Shown in pieces: positions 1 to 9,480 of a stretch of DNA of 64,000 nt; within the stretch, counting starts at the first letter, position 1, and every line of letters begins with the position of its first letter. The notes under the pieces are model-generated. The model was not told where the DNA came from. It worked only from the letters and a program-made list of their open reading frames with translations, and did not search any database. The translations under genes were made by a program, and so were the position numbers. The stretch comes from Betaproteobacteria bacterium (GTDB lineage Bacteria; Pseudomonadota; Gammaproteobacteria; Burkholderiales; SG8-41), in NCBI GenBank assembly GCA_029863175.1, contig JAOTVX010000003.1, positions 1 to 64,000 of the forward strand. The letters are read 5' to 3'.

Positions 1-802
1 CCGCATCGTCGACCACCGGGGCAGACACGAGGTCATAACGCTCGAACGCATTCGCCGCCTCCTGCGCCTTCTGCTGGGGCCGCAATCGGACCGCCGCGGG
101 CTGCATCACGCCTGCCACGGTGGTGTCGGCATCTGTGACGAGCAGCCGGTTGACGGCCAGCAGCCCCTTGAAGACGTCGGTGCGATCGACGACGAAAAGC
201 TGGTCGGTGTGATCCGGCAGCTCGTCCAGCCGTCGCAGGTAGCGCAAAACGACTTCGATCGTGACATCGTCCCGGATGCTGATCATGTCGAAATCCATCA
301 GCGCGCCGACAGTATCCTCCGGGTAGGACAGCGCCGCGCGCAGCTGCTCGCGCTCCTCCGGCGAGAGCGAGCGGAAGACATCCTGGATCACTTCACGCGG
401 GAGATCCGGTGCGAGATCGGCGATCTCGTCGGTATCGAGCTGCTCGGCCGCCGCCACCAGCTCCTCCTCGTCCATGTGCGCGATCAACGTCTCGCGCACC
501 GCGTCCGTGACCTCGAGCAGAATCTCGCCCTCGCGATCGGCCCTCACGAGGTCCCACACGATCAGCCGCTGCGTGACCGGCAGCGATTCGAGGATGTCCG
601 CGACGTCCGCCGGATGCAGCGGCTCGAGCAGCCGTTGCAGCTCCGCCAGGTGCGCCTTGTGCACCAGGCTCTCGACGAGGTCGTGCCGCGGGCCTTCCTG
701 TCGGTGTACGAGGTTCTCGACCAGCTCGTGCTTTTGCAGGAGCTCGGTCACGCGCCGAAGGCTGTCCCTCGGGTCGGAGCGGTTTTCGTCTCGTTCGGAC
801 AT
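1..802 (-). CDS. mgtE: Magnesium transporter MgtE, N-terminal part (runs off window)
   Basis: This encodes an MgtE-family Mg2+ channel of the inner membrane, whose cytoplasmic region senses Mg2+ and gates the pore. Only about 267 N-terminal residues are in the window; the gene continues past base 1, so the membrane domain is not visible. Residues about 25-150 form the MgtE N domain (LHPADVADILES, LDTDEIADLAP). The first CBS domain begins near residue 165 (ALMDFDMISIRDD), and the start of a second CBS segment is seen (VMQPAAVRL). The start is the ATG at 802-800, with no closer alternative. It is transcribed away from the TPR gene at 1012, so 803-1011 is a divergent promoter region. The reading frame is clean. 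Confidence 0.9.
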   Translation of the reverse strand, partial: MSERDENRSDPRDSLRRVTELLQKHELVENLVHRQEGPRHDLVESLVHKAHLAELQRLLEPLHPADVADILESLPVTQRLIVWDLVRADREGEILLEVTDAVRETLIAHMDEEELVAAAEQLDTDEIADLAPDLPREVIQDVFRSLSPEEREQLRAALSYPEDTVGALMDFDMISIRDDVTIEVVLRYLRRLDELPDHTDQLFVVDRTDVFKGLLAVNRLLVTDADTTVAGVMQPAAVRLRPQQKAQEAANAFERYDLVSAPVVDDA

Positions 803-1011
803 GCGGTATGAAGTCGCGGGTGAGCGCGGTCGAGCGTTATCGGTGGGCCGGTGCTATCGGTGGAACGGTGCCCGATTCTAAGAAGATCGAAGCAGGCTGT
901 CTAAGCCTTTCTCCACGGTGCTTCGTTACGCTGACGGGGTACTCGTCGCGTCCAGCGCGGGTGCTGCCGGCCGGCTCCGGGCTTTCGTGCCGGCAGTCAT
1001 CACGTATATGA

Positions 1012-3510
1012 TTGGCGGCGATCCATTGCGTGGCACGCATCCCCGCTGTGTCTGCCTCCACCAACCGCAAGCTCAAGCAAGCCCAGGAACTTCTGCAAAG
1101 CGGAAACCTGATGGCTGCCCAGCGCTTGTGCGAGGAAGTCGTCGAGCGCGCGCCGCGCAACCCCGAAGCACTGTGCCTGCTCGGTATCGCCCGGCTTGCC
1201 GCGGGCGACGCCCGGCAGGCACTGCCGCTGCTGGAACGGGCTGCCTCGGGCCACGCCGGGTACGGGCTCGCGCTCGAGCACCTCGGGCTGGCCTATCTCA
1301 TGCTCGACCGTTTCGCCGATGCCGAGCGCGCGCTGCGCGATGCCGCGGCCTTGCCGGGGGCGCCGGCCTCGGTGCGCATGCGGCTGGGCATCGCGCTGCT
1401 GAACCAGGATCGGCCGCGCGAGGCGCTCGCCGTGCTGCAAGAGGCGCTCGCCCTGGCGCCAGAGGACCCCGATTGCCATTTGAATCTGGCCCACGCCTAC
1501 GCGCGACAAAGCGACATCGCGGCGGCGCGCAATCACCTGGAGACGGTCCTGCGGCTGAACCCTGCCCACGTCGAGGCGTGTTTCAACCTTGGCGTGTTGG
1601 CGCTGCAGGGCGAGGAGTTGGACACGGCGCGACAGTGGTTCGAGCGCACGCTCGAGCGAGCGCCACAGTACGTCGACGCGTTGGTCAACCTGGGGGTCGT
1701 GCTGCAAAGGCAATCGCTGGCAGAAGACGCGACCCGGTGCTTTCGCCGCGCGCTCGAGATCGCCCCGGGTCATGCCGTTGCCAACAAGAACCTCGCAGAC
1801 ACGCTGGCTTCCCAAGGCCGCCCGGAGGAGGCGCTCGATCACTACCTGGCCGCCCTTAAATCGGCCGAGAATTTCGTCGCAGCGCGAGAAGGGCTCGCTG
1901 GCGCCCTGCTGGCACTCGGCCGTTTCCGGGAAGCCATCGCATCGCTGCAAGAAGTGCTGCGCCTCGACCCCGGGCACCCGCAAGCGTGGGGCGTGCTGGC
2001 CGACGCCCTGTTCCAATGCGGCGAGCTCGCGGATGCAGAGCCTGCCGCGCGGCGGGCAAGAGAGATCGATCCCGGTCTCGCCAGGCCGTATTCAGTGCTG
2101 GCGCTGGTTCACATCGTGCGCGGAGAGCTGGATCACGCGATCGCGACGCTCGAAGAGGGATTCGAGCGGACCGGCTCGGGTGGCCTGCTCGGCATGCTCG
2201 CGCATCAGCTGCGCCGGGTGTGCGATTGGGAGAAGCGGCGCGCAGTCTGGGCTGAGCTAAAGCGCCGTTTGGGCCAGGAAGCGGACCTGGGAAGCCCGTT
2301 CTGGCTGCTGATCGAGGACACGACCCCAGAGGAGCAGCTCGATTACACGCGGCGTTGGGCCGAGGCGCAATTCGGGACCGACGCTCGCGCCGGCGCCGGC
2401 CGGGTTGCCAAGGCCGTTCCCGCTGCCGGCCGGCGCGTTCGCATCGGCTATCTCTCGTCCGAGTTCCACGAGCATGCGATTGCCTATCTGTTCGCGGGGG
2501 TGCTGGAGCGCCACGACCGCACCCGCTTCGAGACCTTTGCCTACTCGTACGGACCCGAGGACGAGAGCGCGATGCGCGCGCGGCTGCGCGCGGGTGCCGA
2601 GCACTTCGTCGAGGTGGCGTGGGACCCGGATGACGTGGTCATGCGGCGCATCCAGGACGATGCGCTCGACATCCTCGTCGATCTGAAAGGCTATACGATG
2701 GGAGCGCGCACCTCGATCCTCGCGCGCCGGCCGTGCCCGGTCCAGGTGAACTGGCTGGGTTACCCGGGAACCCTGGGCGCGTCCTTCATCGACCACCTCA
2801 TCACCGACCGCTTCATCGTTCCGCAGGGTAGTGAGTCAGCGTACTCCGAGAAAATCGCCTACCTCGATCATTGCTGGCAGTGCAACGATCGCTCCCGTCC
2901 ATTGCTCGAGCCGCTGACACGCGCGGAGTACGGCCTGCCCGCGGACGCCTTTGTCTTCTGCTGCTTTGCCCAGTCGGCAAAGATCTCGCCGGAGATCTTC
3001 GCGCGCTGGATGAAATTGCTGCACGACGTGCCGGGGAGCGTGCTTTGGCTCGCCGCGGACAATCAGTGGGCCAGCGCCAACCTGAAACGGGCCGCGCAGG
3101 CGCAGGGTGTTGCGCCAGAACGGCTGGTCTTCTCGCCGCGAATTCCGTTCGCCCAGCACCTGGCGCGCTACCGTGTCGCCGATCTCGCGCTCGACACTTT
3201 CCCCTACACGTCGCACTCCACCGCAAGCGACGCCCTGTGGGCCGGCTGCCCGGTCGTGGCGCTTTGCGGAAACACCTTCGCTGCGCGCGTCTCGGGCAGC
3301 ATTCTGACACACGCAGACTTGCCGGAACTGATCACGGGCTCGCTGGACGACTATGGGCAGCTCGCCCGGCGGCTCGCGACGGACGCCGGGCAGCTGGCGG
3401 AGATTCGCTCGAAGGTATCGACTGCCAGGTCGAGTTCCTTGTTCGATGCCGACGCTTTTGCCCGCGATCTCGAGCGCGTGTACCTGAATATCGTGATAGA
3501 CAGGGCGTGA
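1012..3510 (+). CDS. TPR protein with O-GlcNAc transferase (SPINDLY/GT41-like) domain
   Basis: The predicted protein has 832 residues. TPR units run from about residue 15 to 400 (repeated patterns such as ALCLLGIARLAAGD, HLNLAHAYARQ, CFNLGVLALQGEELDTA). From about 465 there is a GT41 catalytic region: RIGYLSSEFHEHA carries the family histidine, and GYPGTLG, FCCFAQSAKISPE and LDTFPYTSHSTASDALWAGCPVV follow. In the family this domain moves a sugar from a nucleotide sugar to Ser/Thr of proteins; the bacterial substrate here is unknown. The start is uncertain: TTG at 1012, GTG at 1030 and GTG at 1048 are all in frame and none has a clear ribosome site. The nearby sugar-modifying genes at 8141-10847 suggest glycan decoration of a surface protein, which is inference. 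Confidence 0.85.
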   Translation: MAAIHCVARIPAVSASTNRKLKQAQELLQSGNLMAAQRLCEEVVERAPRNPEALCLLGIARLAAGDARQALPLLERAASGHAGYGLALEHLGLAYLMLDRFADAERALRDAAALPGAPASVRMRLGIALLNQDRPREALAVLQEALALAPEDPDCHLNLAHAYARQSDIAAARNHLETVLRLNPAHVEACFNLGVLALQGEELDTARQWFERTLERAPQYVDALVNLGVVLQRQSLAEDATRCFRRALEIAPGHAVANKNLADTLASQGRPEEALDHYLAALKSAENFVAAREGLAGALLALGRFREAIASLQEVLRLDPGHPQAWGVLADALFQCGELADAEPAARRAREIDPGLARPYSVLALVHIVRGELDHAIATLEEGFERTGSGGLLGMLAHQLRRVCDWEKRRAVWAELKRRLGQEADLGSPFWLLIEDTTPEEQLDYTRRWAEAQFGTDARAGAGRVAKAVPAAGRRVRIGYLSSEFHEHAIAYLFAGVLERHDRTRFETFAYSYGPEDESAMRARLRAGAEHFVEVAWDPDDVVMRRIQDDALDILVDLKGYTMGARTSILARRPCPVQVNWLGYPGTLGASFIDHLITDRFIVPQGSESAYSEKIAYLDHCWQCNDRSRPLLEPLTRAEYGLPADAFVFCCFAQSAKISPEIFARWMKLLHDVPGSVLWLAADNQWASANLKRAAQAQGVAPERLVFSPRIPFAQHLARYRVADLALDTFPYTSHSTASDALWAGCPVVALCGNTFAARVSGSILTHADLPELITGSLDDYGQLARRLATDAGQLAEIRSKVSTARSSSLFDADAFARDLERVYLNIVIDRA

Positions 3511-3540
3511 CTAGAGCGTGTCTAGAGAATCACAAAACAC

Positions 3541-3842
3541 CATTAACCGCAGATAAACGCAGATATAACGAAAAGCAAGAATCCATATTAGCCGCCGATG
3601 GACGCCGATATACGCCGATCAGACCCGTAAAACGTAAATCGTGAATCGGAGACTCCGCTCAACGCCGAGAAGTCGGCCGCAGTTGAACGCAGGCGGAAAA
3701 CCCACACGATTGAATGAAGTTCGGTTTTATCGGCGTCCATCGGCGGCAACTTGGTTTTTCTGTTTTTTGTATAGAGGAATCTGCGTTTATCTGCGGCTAA
3801 TAATTGGTTTTTGACGTTTCGAATCACGACTCACGAATCACA
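3541..3842. repeat. Nested inverted short-period repeats in the convergent spacer
   Basis: The 394-base spacer between the TPR/OGT stop and the porin stop holds no gene. It contains decamer arrays: CCGCAGATAA-type units at 3547-3566 and GCCGATNNAC-type units at 3591-3620 on the plus strand. Inverted copies lie at 3729-3750 (ATCGGCGTCC-type) and 3781-3800 (GTTTATCTGC-type). Degenerate 7-base units (CGTAAAT, CGTGAAT) lie at about 3627-3650, mirrored by CGAATCA-type units at about 3820-3842. The whole region could fold into a nested hairpin of about 300 bases. Each arm has the same sense relative to the stop codon it follows. Confidence 0.8.
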
Positions 3843-3847
3843 GTAGC

Positions 3848-3880
3848 AAAAAAAAACGGGCGCCGTAGCGCCCGTTTTTG
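3848..3880 (-). terminator. Rho-independent terminator of the porin gene
   Basis: A perfect 7-bp stem (CGGGCGC at 3857-3863, GCGCCCG at 3868-3874) with a CGTA loop is flanked by nine A on the left and five T on the right. Read on the minus strand it sits 25-57 bases past the porin stop and ends in a T9 tract. It could also work more weakly on the plus strand. Confidence 0.85.
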
Positions 3881-3904
3881 CCGAAAGCGGCAGGATTGAA
3901 ACGA

Positions 3905-5140
3905 TTAGAAGTTGTGTTGGAGGTACATCACGACCGCGTTTTGTTTCTGGCCAGAAGCTTGGGCACTAAGACCGCCCAAAGTGTATCTGGAGTCGGTATC
4001 GGGGTCGACGGCGACGTAGCCAAACCGGGCCGAGGTCCGCTTCGAGAACGAGTACTCGTACGCGATCGAATACCAAGTGCCGCCGCTATCGGTGTTAGTC
4101 ACAAACCCACCCGGGAGAACTTTTTGCGGCGCGGCAACGTCACCGATCGAACTCAAGCCAGTGCCCTTGGAGTCGCCCGCATTGACGTAGCCCAAGTGCA
4201 GGCTGTGCGGCCCGGCGATCTTCCAGTCGAGGCCGAGGAGCCAGTTCTTCTTCTTTGTTTTCCCAGATATTCCGGTTCCATTCGTAACCCCTGACGTCTC
4301 ATACTCGGCGTCGAGGTAGGCACCCCCGATCTTGACCTTGTTCATGAAGGTGTAGGCCGCGCTGATGTTCCACGCAGTGTCGTTATTGTCTTCTAATGTA
4401 GGTACAAGCGGACTTGTCAGTCCTTCTGGACCAAACTGCGAGTGCCGCTCCCAGCCGGCGCCGAGCGCGAACGGGCCGTTCTTGAACGTGGCGCCGACCG
4501 AATAGACCCGCGCCTCGTAGTTACTTGAACCTTGAATCGCGTTCGTGGCGTCGTTACCCGGGGTGAAGCCCGCCAGAAGCTGGAACCCGCTGAACGTCGG
4601 GCTCTCATAGTAAGTCCAGCCCACATCGCGGCGCTTCCAGCGGTTGCGGTTAGAGGCAGCAATCGCGTTCGTGCCGCCCGAGCCGCCAGCGAAGATGAAG
4701 GAGTGGCCCAACAGACCCGTGTCCTTCACGCCGACCGTGCCCATGTTGATCGCGCGCTTGAACGGCGAATCCCAGCGACCGAAATGCAGGTTACCAAACT
4801 TGCCCTTGAAACCGATCGCGCTGTTACGAGTGCACAAGCCGTCCTGATTGATACCGCGAACGTCAGCCGAGCTCTCGCACTGGAACCATGCCGTCAGGCC
4901 ACCGCCCAGTTTTTCCTGGCCGCGGAAACCGATCGCGCTGCCGCCGGGCGTTTGCGCAACGTCCGTTTTTTCCCGGCTCCGGCTAAGTGGGTCGTTCCCC
5001 ATCTTGGTCACATAGCCATACTCGTAGGTAATCCTGCCGTAGATCTGCACCGTGCTCGACTGCGCAAGCGCGAGCGCGGGTGCCGCGAATACACCGGCAA
5101 CCGCGACCGCCATCAATTTCTTTTGCATATTCCTTTGCAT
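3905..5140 (-). CDS. Gram-negative trimeric porin (Burkholderia type)
   Basis: This is an outer-membrane general porin of the Porin_4/OmpC-like family of betaproteobacteria, predicted as a 16-strand barrel giving passage to small solutes. A signal peptide is clear (MQKKLMAVAVAGVFAAPALALAQ, cleaved after ALAQ), and the mature start SSTVQIYGRI is typical. Family landmarks are IGFRGQEKLGGGLTAWFQ and the C-terminal aromatic end LQHNF, recognised by the BAM machinery. About 411 residues is slightly longer than the usual 350-400. I chose the ATG at 5140 because GGAG lies seven bases upstream; the ATG at 5128 is an alternative with its own AGGA. The gene stands alone, with its own terminator at 3848-3880. 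Confidence 0.92.
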   Translation of the reverse strand: MQRNMQKKLMAVAVAGVFAAPALALAQSSTVQIYGRITYEYGYVTKMGNDPLSRSREKTDVAQTPGGSAIGFRGQEKLGGGLTAWFQCESSADVRGINQDGLCTRNSAIGFKGKFGNLHFGRWDSPFKRAINMGTVGVKDTGLLGHSFIFAGGSGGTNAIAASNRNRWKRRDVGWTYYESPTFSGFQLLAGFTPGNDATNAIQGSSNYEARVYSVGATFKNGPFALGAGWERHSQFGPEGLTSPLVPTLEDNNDTAWNISAAYTFMNKVKIGGAYLDAEYETSGVTNGTGISGKTKKKNWLLGLDWKIAGPHSLHLGYVNAGDSKGTGLSSIGDVAAPQKVLPGGFVTNTDSGGTWYSIAYEYSFSKRTSARFGYVAVDPDTDSRYTLGGLSAQASGQKQNAVVMYLQHNF

Positions 5141-5468
5141 ATCAATCTCCTCAAATCGTGACAAGAACTGCAGCTCTTATTTTTGCCGTTTCCAATATTC
5201 GGAAATGCACGCGAAGTATGCCAAATTCCACGCGAAGCACCCAAGAGGAACTTGTGTAAAGTCCATAAAAACGCTCGTTTTGTTGCACCTTTGCAACATT
5301 TCGAAACGGCATTGATTCGGCGTTGACCCGGCGATTCAAAGAGGCTTAAGTTAGCCTCAAGAAAGCGCTTTGCTGCGGCGTTATCCGCTAATTGTGTTCT
5401 CATAATCAATAGGCCTTTGGGGTCGCCTCTTTTTTGAATGTCGTTATATTTCAGCTAGTTATATCCTA
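5141..5468. other. Divergent promoter region, porin / TPR protein
   Basis: This 328-base spacer is AT-richer than its surroundings and holds no convincing gene. It must carry the porin leader and promoter (minus) and the promoter of the TPR gene at 5469 (plus). A weak AGGC...GCCT stem followed by six T lies at about 5410-5435. None of the usual 7- or 10-base arrays was seen here, in line with both flanks being 5' ends. Confidence 0.5.
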
Positions 5469-7445
5469 ATGGCTCAGGCAAATCCGGGCTTGGTGCGCAC
5501 CCATCTCGAGGACGGTCTGCGAGCGCACTCCGAGGGTCGTCTCGACTCGGCGCGCGATGCCTATGCCCAGGCCTTGGCGATCGCCCCGGACCACCCGGAC
5601 GCGCTCAACCTGCTGGGCACGGCCTGGCTGCAGCTCGGCGATGCCGGGCAGGCGGTCGGCTGCCTCGAGCGCGCCGCGCAACAGCGGCACAACCATCCCG
5701 GCGTGCTGGGCAATCTGGCGCAGGCGTATTTCGCGCTCGGCCGCTACGATGAAGCCGAGGACGCCTTCCGCCAGGCGAGCCGCCTCGATCCGCGCAATGT
5801 GTATTTTCAGATGGGCGTCGCGAACTCGCTTGGGATGCAGGGCAGGCTGGCCGAAGCTGAAAACAGCTTGCGCAAGCTGGCGGTTCGTTTCCCCGCCGAG
5901 CCGCTGGTCTGGTTCAATCTCGGCAATGCGCTGCGCGAGCAGAAACGGCTTCAAGATGCACTGCCGTGTTACCTCCAGGCGCTGGACATCGATCCCGAAC
6001 TTTTCGAGGCGCACAATAATCTGGGGAGCGTGCTGCACGCGCTCTACCGATTCGACGACGCCGAGCGCAAGTACCGGGCGTGTATCGCGATGGCCCCGGA
6101 TTATCTCGTGGCTCGATACAACCTGGCGTCGCTCCTCATCGCCGTGGGGCGCTTCCTCGAAGCGGAAGAGATCTGCCGCGAAATCACCCGGCGCGACCCC
6201 GCAGTGGCCAGGGCCTATTCCTTACTCAGCGCCGCGCTGGGCCGCCAAGGACGGCTGCGCGAAGCGCTCGAATGCTCCCGCCGTGTGGCGGAACTCGCCC
6301 CTCAGGATGCGAAAATCGTTGCGATTTATGCCTCCATGCTCGCGGAAGCTGGCGCCTTCGGCCGGGCGTTACGAGGGTTCGCGCGCGCGTTGGCATTGAG
6401 CCCCGATTTGATATCGGGGCATCAATTGCTCGGCAACGCGCTACTGTCACAGGGCTGCCTCGCGGACGGCTGGCTCGAGTACGGTTATCGTCCCGCCTTC
6501 AGTGAGTTCCGCCAGCTTAATCCAGGCCTCACGATCACCCAAACGCTGCCGGCCGAGCTCGAGGGTCACCCGCTCTGCGTGCTGCGGGAGCAGGGATTGG
6601 GCGACGAGCTATTCTTTATGCGTTTCGGGCCGCAGCTGAGCGCATTGGGAGCGCGCATAACGTACTACGCCAGCAACAAGCTCCGCAGCTTGTTCGAGCG
6701 CATCGCGTGGGTGCAGCGGGTCCTGGACGAAACCGTGCCGCTGCCGGAAAGAAGTACGGTCATGCTCGCGGGGGATCTTCCGCATGCGCTCAGCACCGGA
6801 CTCGCCAGTAGTATTACCACCCCTGCGATTGCAGCACCCGATTCGCGGCAGCCGGTCTTTCCGTACCACATCTCGGTGTTCTGGCCCTCAGTTCCGCCGA
6901 GCCTGCTCATAACGCCTCTGGCGGAGCAGCTCACGGCGGTGCAAAGCCGGCTGGCGCAAGCTGGCGCACCGCCCTACCTCGGTCTGACCTGGCGCGGCGG
7001 GATCGCGCCAAGGGAGCAGGGTGCGGCCTGGTCCTTGTACAAGGAGATCGGGATCGAGTCCTTCGCGCAAGCGCTGCAGGATTTTCCGGGCACGTTGATT
7101 GCATTCCAGCGCAATCCCAAGCCGGGGGAAATCGAGGCGTTCTCGCGAGCCGTCGGCAAGGAGGTGCGCGACTTCTCGGATTTGAACGAGAATTTGGAGG
7201 GCATGCTCGCCGCGCTTGCCCTCGCAGACGAGTATGTCGGGGTAAGCAACACCAATATGCATCTGCGCGCCGCTGCCGGCAGAACGGCGCGCGTTCTGCT
7301 GCCGTGCCCGGCGGAATGGCGCTGGATGGCCGCGGGCGCGTCATCACCCTGGTTCCCGGGATTTTCCCTCTATCGCCAATCGCCCGACGGGGATTGGAGT
7401 GCCGCCCTCGCCAAGCTCGGCGATGATCTTCAAGCCCGGTTGTAG
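5469..7445 (+). CDS. TPR protein with glycosyltransferase-like C-terminal region
   Basis: The protein has 658 residues. TPR units fill about 10-330 (DALNLLGTAWLQLGD, VLGNLAQAYFALGRYDEAE, WFNLGNALREQ, AHNNLGSVLHAL). The C-terminal half (about 360-655) resembles the tail of TPR glycosyltransferase-like proteins: LCVLREQGLGDELFFMRF, LGLTWRGGIAP, and VSNTNMHLRAAAGRTARVLLPCPAEWRW. That pattern recalls a GT9/GT-B nucleotide-sugar site, but I cannot identify a donor or acceptor. The start is the ATG at 5469. It lies close to the OGT-like gene and the amino-sugar genes, so a role in protein or surface glycosylation is plausible but inferred. Confidence 0.75.
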   Translation: MAQANPGLVRTHLEDGLRAHSEGRLDSARDAYAQALAIAPDHPDALNLLGTAWLQLGDAGQAVGCLERAAQQRHNHPGVLGNLAQAYFALGRYDEAEDAFRQASRLDPRNVYFQMGVANSLGMQGRLAEAENSLRKLAVRFPAEPLVWFNLGNALREQKRLQDALPCYLQALDIDPELFEAHNNLGSVLHALYRFDDAERKYRACIAMAPDYLVARYNLASLLIAVGRFLEAEEICREITRRDPAVARAYSLLSAALGRQGRLREALECSRRVAELAPQDAKIVAIYASMLAEAGAFGRALRGFARALALSPDLISGHQLLGNALLSQGCLADGWLEYGYRPAFSEFRQLNPGLTITQTLPAELEGHPLCVLREQGLGDELFFMRFGPQLSALGARITYYASNKLRSLFERIAWVQRVLDETVPLPERSTVMLAGDLPHALSTGLASSITTPAIAAPDSRQPVFPYHISVFWPSVPPSLLITPLAEQLTAVQSRLAQAGAPPYLGLTWRGGIAPREQGAAWSLYKEIGIESFAQALQDFPGTLIAFQRNPKPGEIEAFSRAVGKEVRDFSDLNENLEGMLAALALADEYVGVSNTNMHLRAAAGRTARVLLPCPAEWRWMAAGASSPWFPGFSLYRQSPDGDWSAALAKLGDDLQARL

Positions 7446-7475
7446 AATCGTTCGTCCACCTGAACGGTCACGATT

Positions 7476-7970
7476 TTGGCGAAGCCTTCTCCTCCGCGTG
7501 AATGCCAGCCCTGCACCGGCTGCTGCGACGGCTGGCTGCAGATTCGCGTGGACGGCGTCCCGGTCTACCCGGGAAAACCCTGTCCGCACAGCACCGGCTC
7601 AGGCTGCGATGACTACGCCAACCGGCCGCTCGATCCGTGTGTGCACTTCATTTGTGGCTGGCGCATGGACGGGAGCCCATTGCCGGAGTGGATGAAGCCG
7701 AACCATTCGAAGGTGATCGTGCTCTTCAATCAGTCGAGCTGGCGCGGTCTGCCGGTCGACATCGCCGTTCCGGTCGGAAGAAAGATCCCGCCGCGCGCGC
7801 TCAACTGGCTCCAGCAGTTCGCGGAGAACAACAACCGGATGCTTCTCTATTCCGAGCAAATCATCGAGAACGGGGCGTACACGAAACAGCAGTCGGTCGC
7901 CGCCTTCGGCCCGCCGGAATTTCAGCAGGAAATGGCGGAACGCGCCGAACGGGGCGAGCCATACTTGTAA
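7476..7970 (+). CDS. Cysteine-rich conserved protein, function unknown
   Basis: The protein has 164 residues with a Cys-rich N-terminal third: CQPCTGCCDGWLQ, then KPCPHSTGSGCDDY and DPCVHFICGW, about ten cysteines in the first 60 residues. This spacing resembles small metal-binding (zinc/iron-chelating, YkgJ-like) proteins, and the rest has no motif I recognise. No ATG is available in frame; TTG at 7476 is the probable start, 30 bases after the TPR gene. Co-transcription with that gene is likely. A ligand role for the cysteines is inference from spacing alone. Confidence 0.6.
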   Translation: MAKPSPPRECQPCTGCCDGWLQIRVDGVPVYPGKPCPHSTGSGCDDYANRPLDPCVHFICGWRMDGSPLPEWMKPNHSKVIVLFNQSSWRGLPVDIAVPVGRKIPPRALNWLQQFAENNNRMLLYSEQIIENGAYTKQQSVAAFGPPEFQQEMAERAERGEPYL

Positions 7971-7973
7971 TCG

Positions 7974-7999
7974 GGCAGACCCTTCTGCCTTGTCCTTTT
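7974..7999 (+). terminator. Probable terminator after the Cys-rich gene
   Basis: GGCAGA (7974-7979) pairs with TCTGCC (7984-7989) across a CCCT loop, followed by a T-rich run ending in TTTTT. It lies right after the TAA stop. A GCCGATNNAC-type decamer pair follows at about 8003-8022. Confidence 0.5.
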
Positions 8000-8140
8000 T
8001 GGCCGCCGATAGACGCCGATGAGCTCAAAAATCCAATTGATTCTCAGATAATTACGCGGTGTAGGCGTGCATCGCGAATTGCGATGGACGAACCGTTCGG
8101 GTGTGGCGCCGGTCGGCCCTTCCCATTCACCATTCACTGG

Positions 8141-9376
8141 CTAGGATGTTAACGCCTTCGCCTCCACCAGCCGCTTCCGTACGGCAGGGGCGTTAGCCAG
8201 CGCAGTCTTGATCAGTTCGCACAGGCGGGCGATATCCTGCGCGCTCACCGCGGTCCCGGTGGGAAGCACCAGCACCTGGCGGCACACCCGCTCGGTAGCA
8301 GGGAGCAGCAGATGCGCGTCGGGAAAACAGGACCGGTAGGGTTCCATCCGGTGCACCCCGGGATGGAAATAACGGCGCGCCATCACGTTTTCCGCGTGCA
8401 GCACGTCCACCAGCTCGTCACGCGTCAGCGCTGAATCGTCGCCCACGGTCGTCACCACATACTGGTAGGTCGAGCGATGCTGCTCGTCGTAGGCCAGGAG
8501 CCTCACGCCGGGAATGCGCGCCAGATGCTCTTCGTAGGCCCGGTAGTTCGCCCGGTTGCACGCGATCATCTCGTGCAGGTTTTCGAGGTTCGTCAGCCCC
8601 ATGGCCGCGGCGACCTCGGACATCTTGCCGTTGATGCCGAGATAGACGACCCGGTCGTAGCCTTTGAAGCCGAAGTTCTGCATGAGCCGCAATTTTTCCG
8701 CCAGATCGTCGTCGTCCGTGACAATCGCCCCGCCCTCGAAGGTATTCATGAGCTTGGTCGCATGAAAGCTCAAGACCTCCGCCTCCCCGAACGAGCCGAT
8801 CATCCGCTCGCCGCTCGAACAGGCAAAGGCGTGCGCGGCGTCGAACATGAGCTTGAGGTTGCGCCGCCCGGCGATCGCCGTCAGCTCATCGATCGCGCAG
8901 GGCCGCCCCCACACATGCACCCCGATGATGCCGGTCGTGCGCGGCGTGATCGCGGACTCGACGCTGCGCGGGTCCAGGCAATGCGTGTGCGGGTCGATGT
9001 CGGCGAATACCGGCGTAATTTCCTGCCACTGCAACGCGTGCGCCGTGGCGACAAAGGTAAACGACGGGACGATGACCTCGCCGCGCAGACCCAGCGCCCG
9101 GATGAGGAGCTCGAGCCCGATCGTTCCGTTGCACACGAGAACGCAGTTGCGAACCCCGATGAAATCGCAGATCCGGCGTTCGAGCTCGATCACGTACTCG
9201 CCGCGGTTCGACAGCCAGCGCCGGTCGAGGATGTCGTTCAACCGCGCCAGGAAACGCTCGCGGTTGCCGATGTTGGGGCGCCCCACGTGCAGTTGCTCCA
9301 CGAACGCCGGGACGCCGCCGAATATCGCGAGCGCCGGCGTCTCTTGCCCGCGATTGTTCTGAAGTGGCAAGGTCAT
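8141..9376 (-). CDS. DegT/DnrJ/EryC1-family PLP-dependent sugar aminotransferase
   Basis: The family transfers an amino group, usually from glutamate, to a keto group on a nucleotide-linked deoxysugar, using PLP. Visible motifs are the N-terminal VGRPNIGNRERFLARL and RWLSNRGEYV, the PLP-phosphate and ring-binding segments CNGTIGLELLIRAL and FDAAHAFAC, and SFHATKLMNTFEGG with the Schiff-base lysine. About 411 residues is normal for the family. I chose the ATG at 9376; longer forms would start at TTG 9430. It lies downstream of, and in the same direction as, formyltransferase and methyltransferase genes, which suggests a pathway to an N-formylated amino sugar (inferred). Confidence 0.85.
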   Translation of the reverse strand: MTLPLQNNRGQETPALAIFGGVPAFVEQLHVGRPNIGNRERFLARLNDILDRRWLSNRGEYVIELERRICDFIGVRNCVLVCNGTIGLELLIRALGLRGEVIVPSFTFVATAHALQWQEITPVFADIDPHTHCLDPRSVESAITPRTTGIIGVHVWGRPCAIDELTAIAGRRNLKLMFDAAHAFACSSGERMIGSFGEAEVLSFHATKLMNTFEGGAIVTDDDDLAEKLRLMQNFGFKGYDRVVYLGINGKMSEVAAAMGLTNLENLHEMIACNRANYRAYEEHLARIPGVRLLAYDEQHRSTYQYVVTTVGDDSALTRDELVDVLHAENVMARRYFHPGVHRMEPYRSCFPDAHLLLPATERVCRQVLVLPTGTAVSAQDIARLCELIKTALANAPAVRKRLVEAKALTS

Positions 9377-9480
9377 GTGCTGCCCGATTGCCGTCGCGCC
9401 GGCCGACGCCACTCGCCCGGTTGAACACAAGCCATCTCAAGACTCCCTTGACGTCAGCCGCCGACGGACTCCGACAAATG

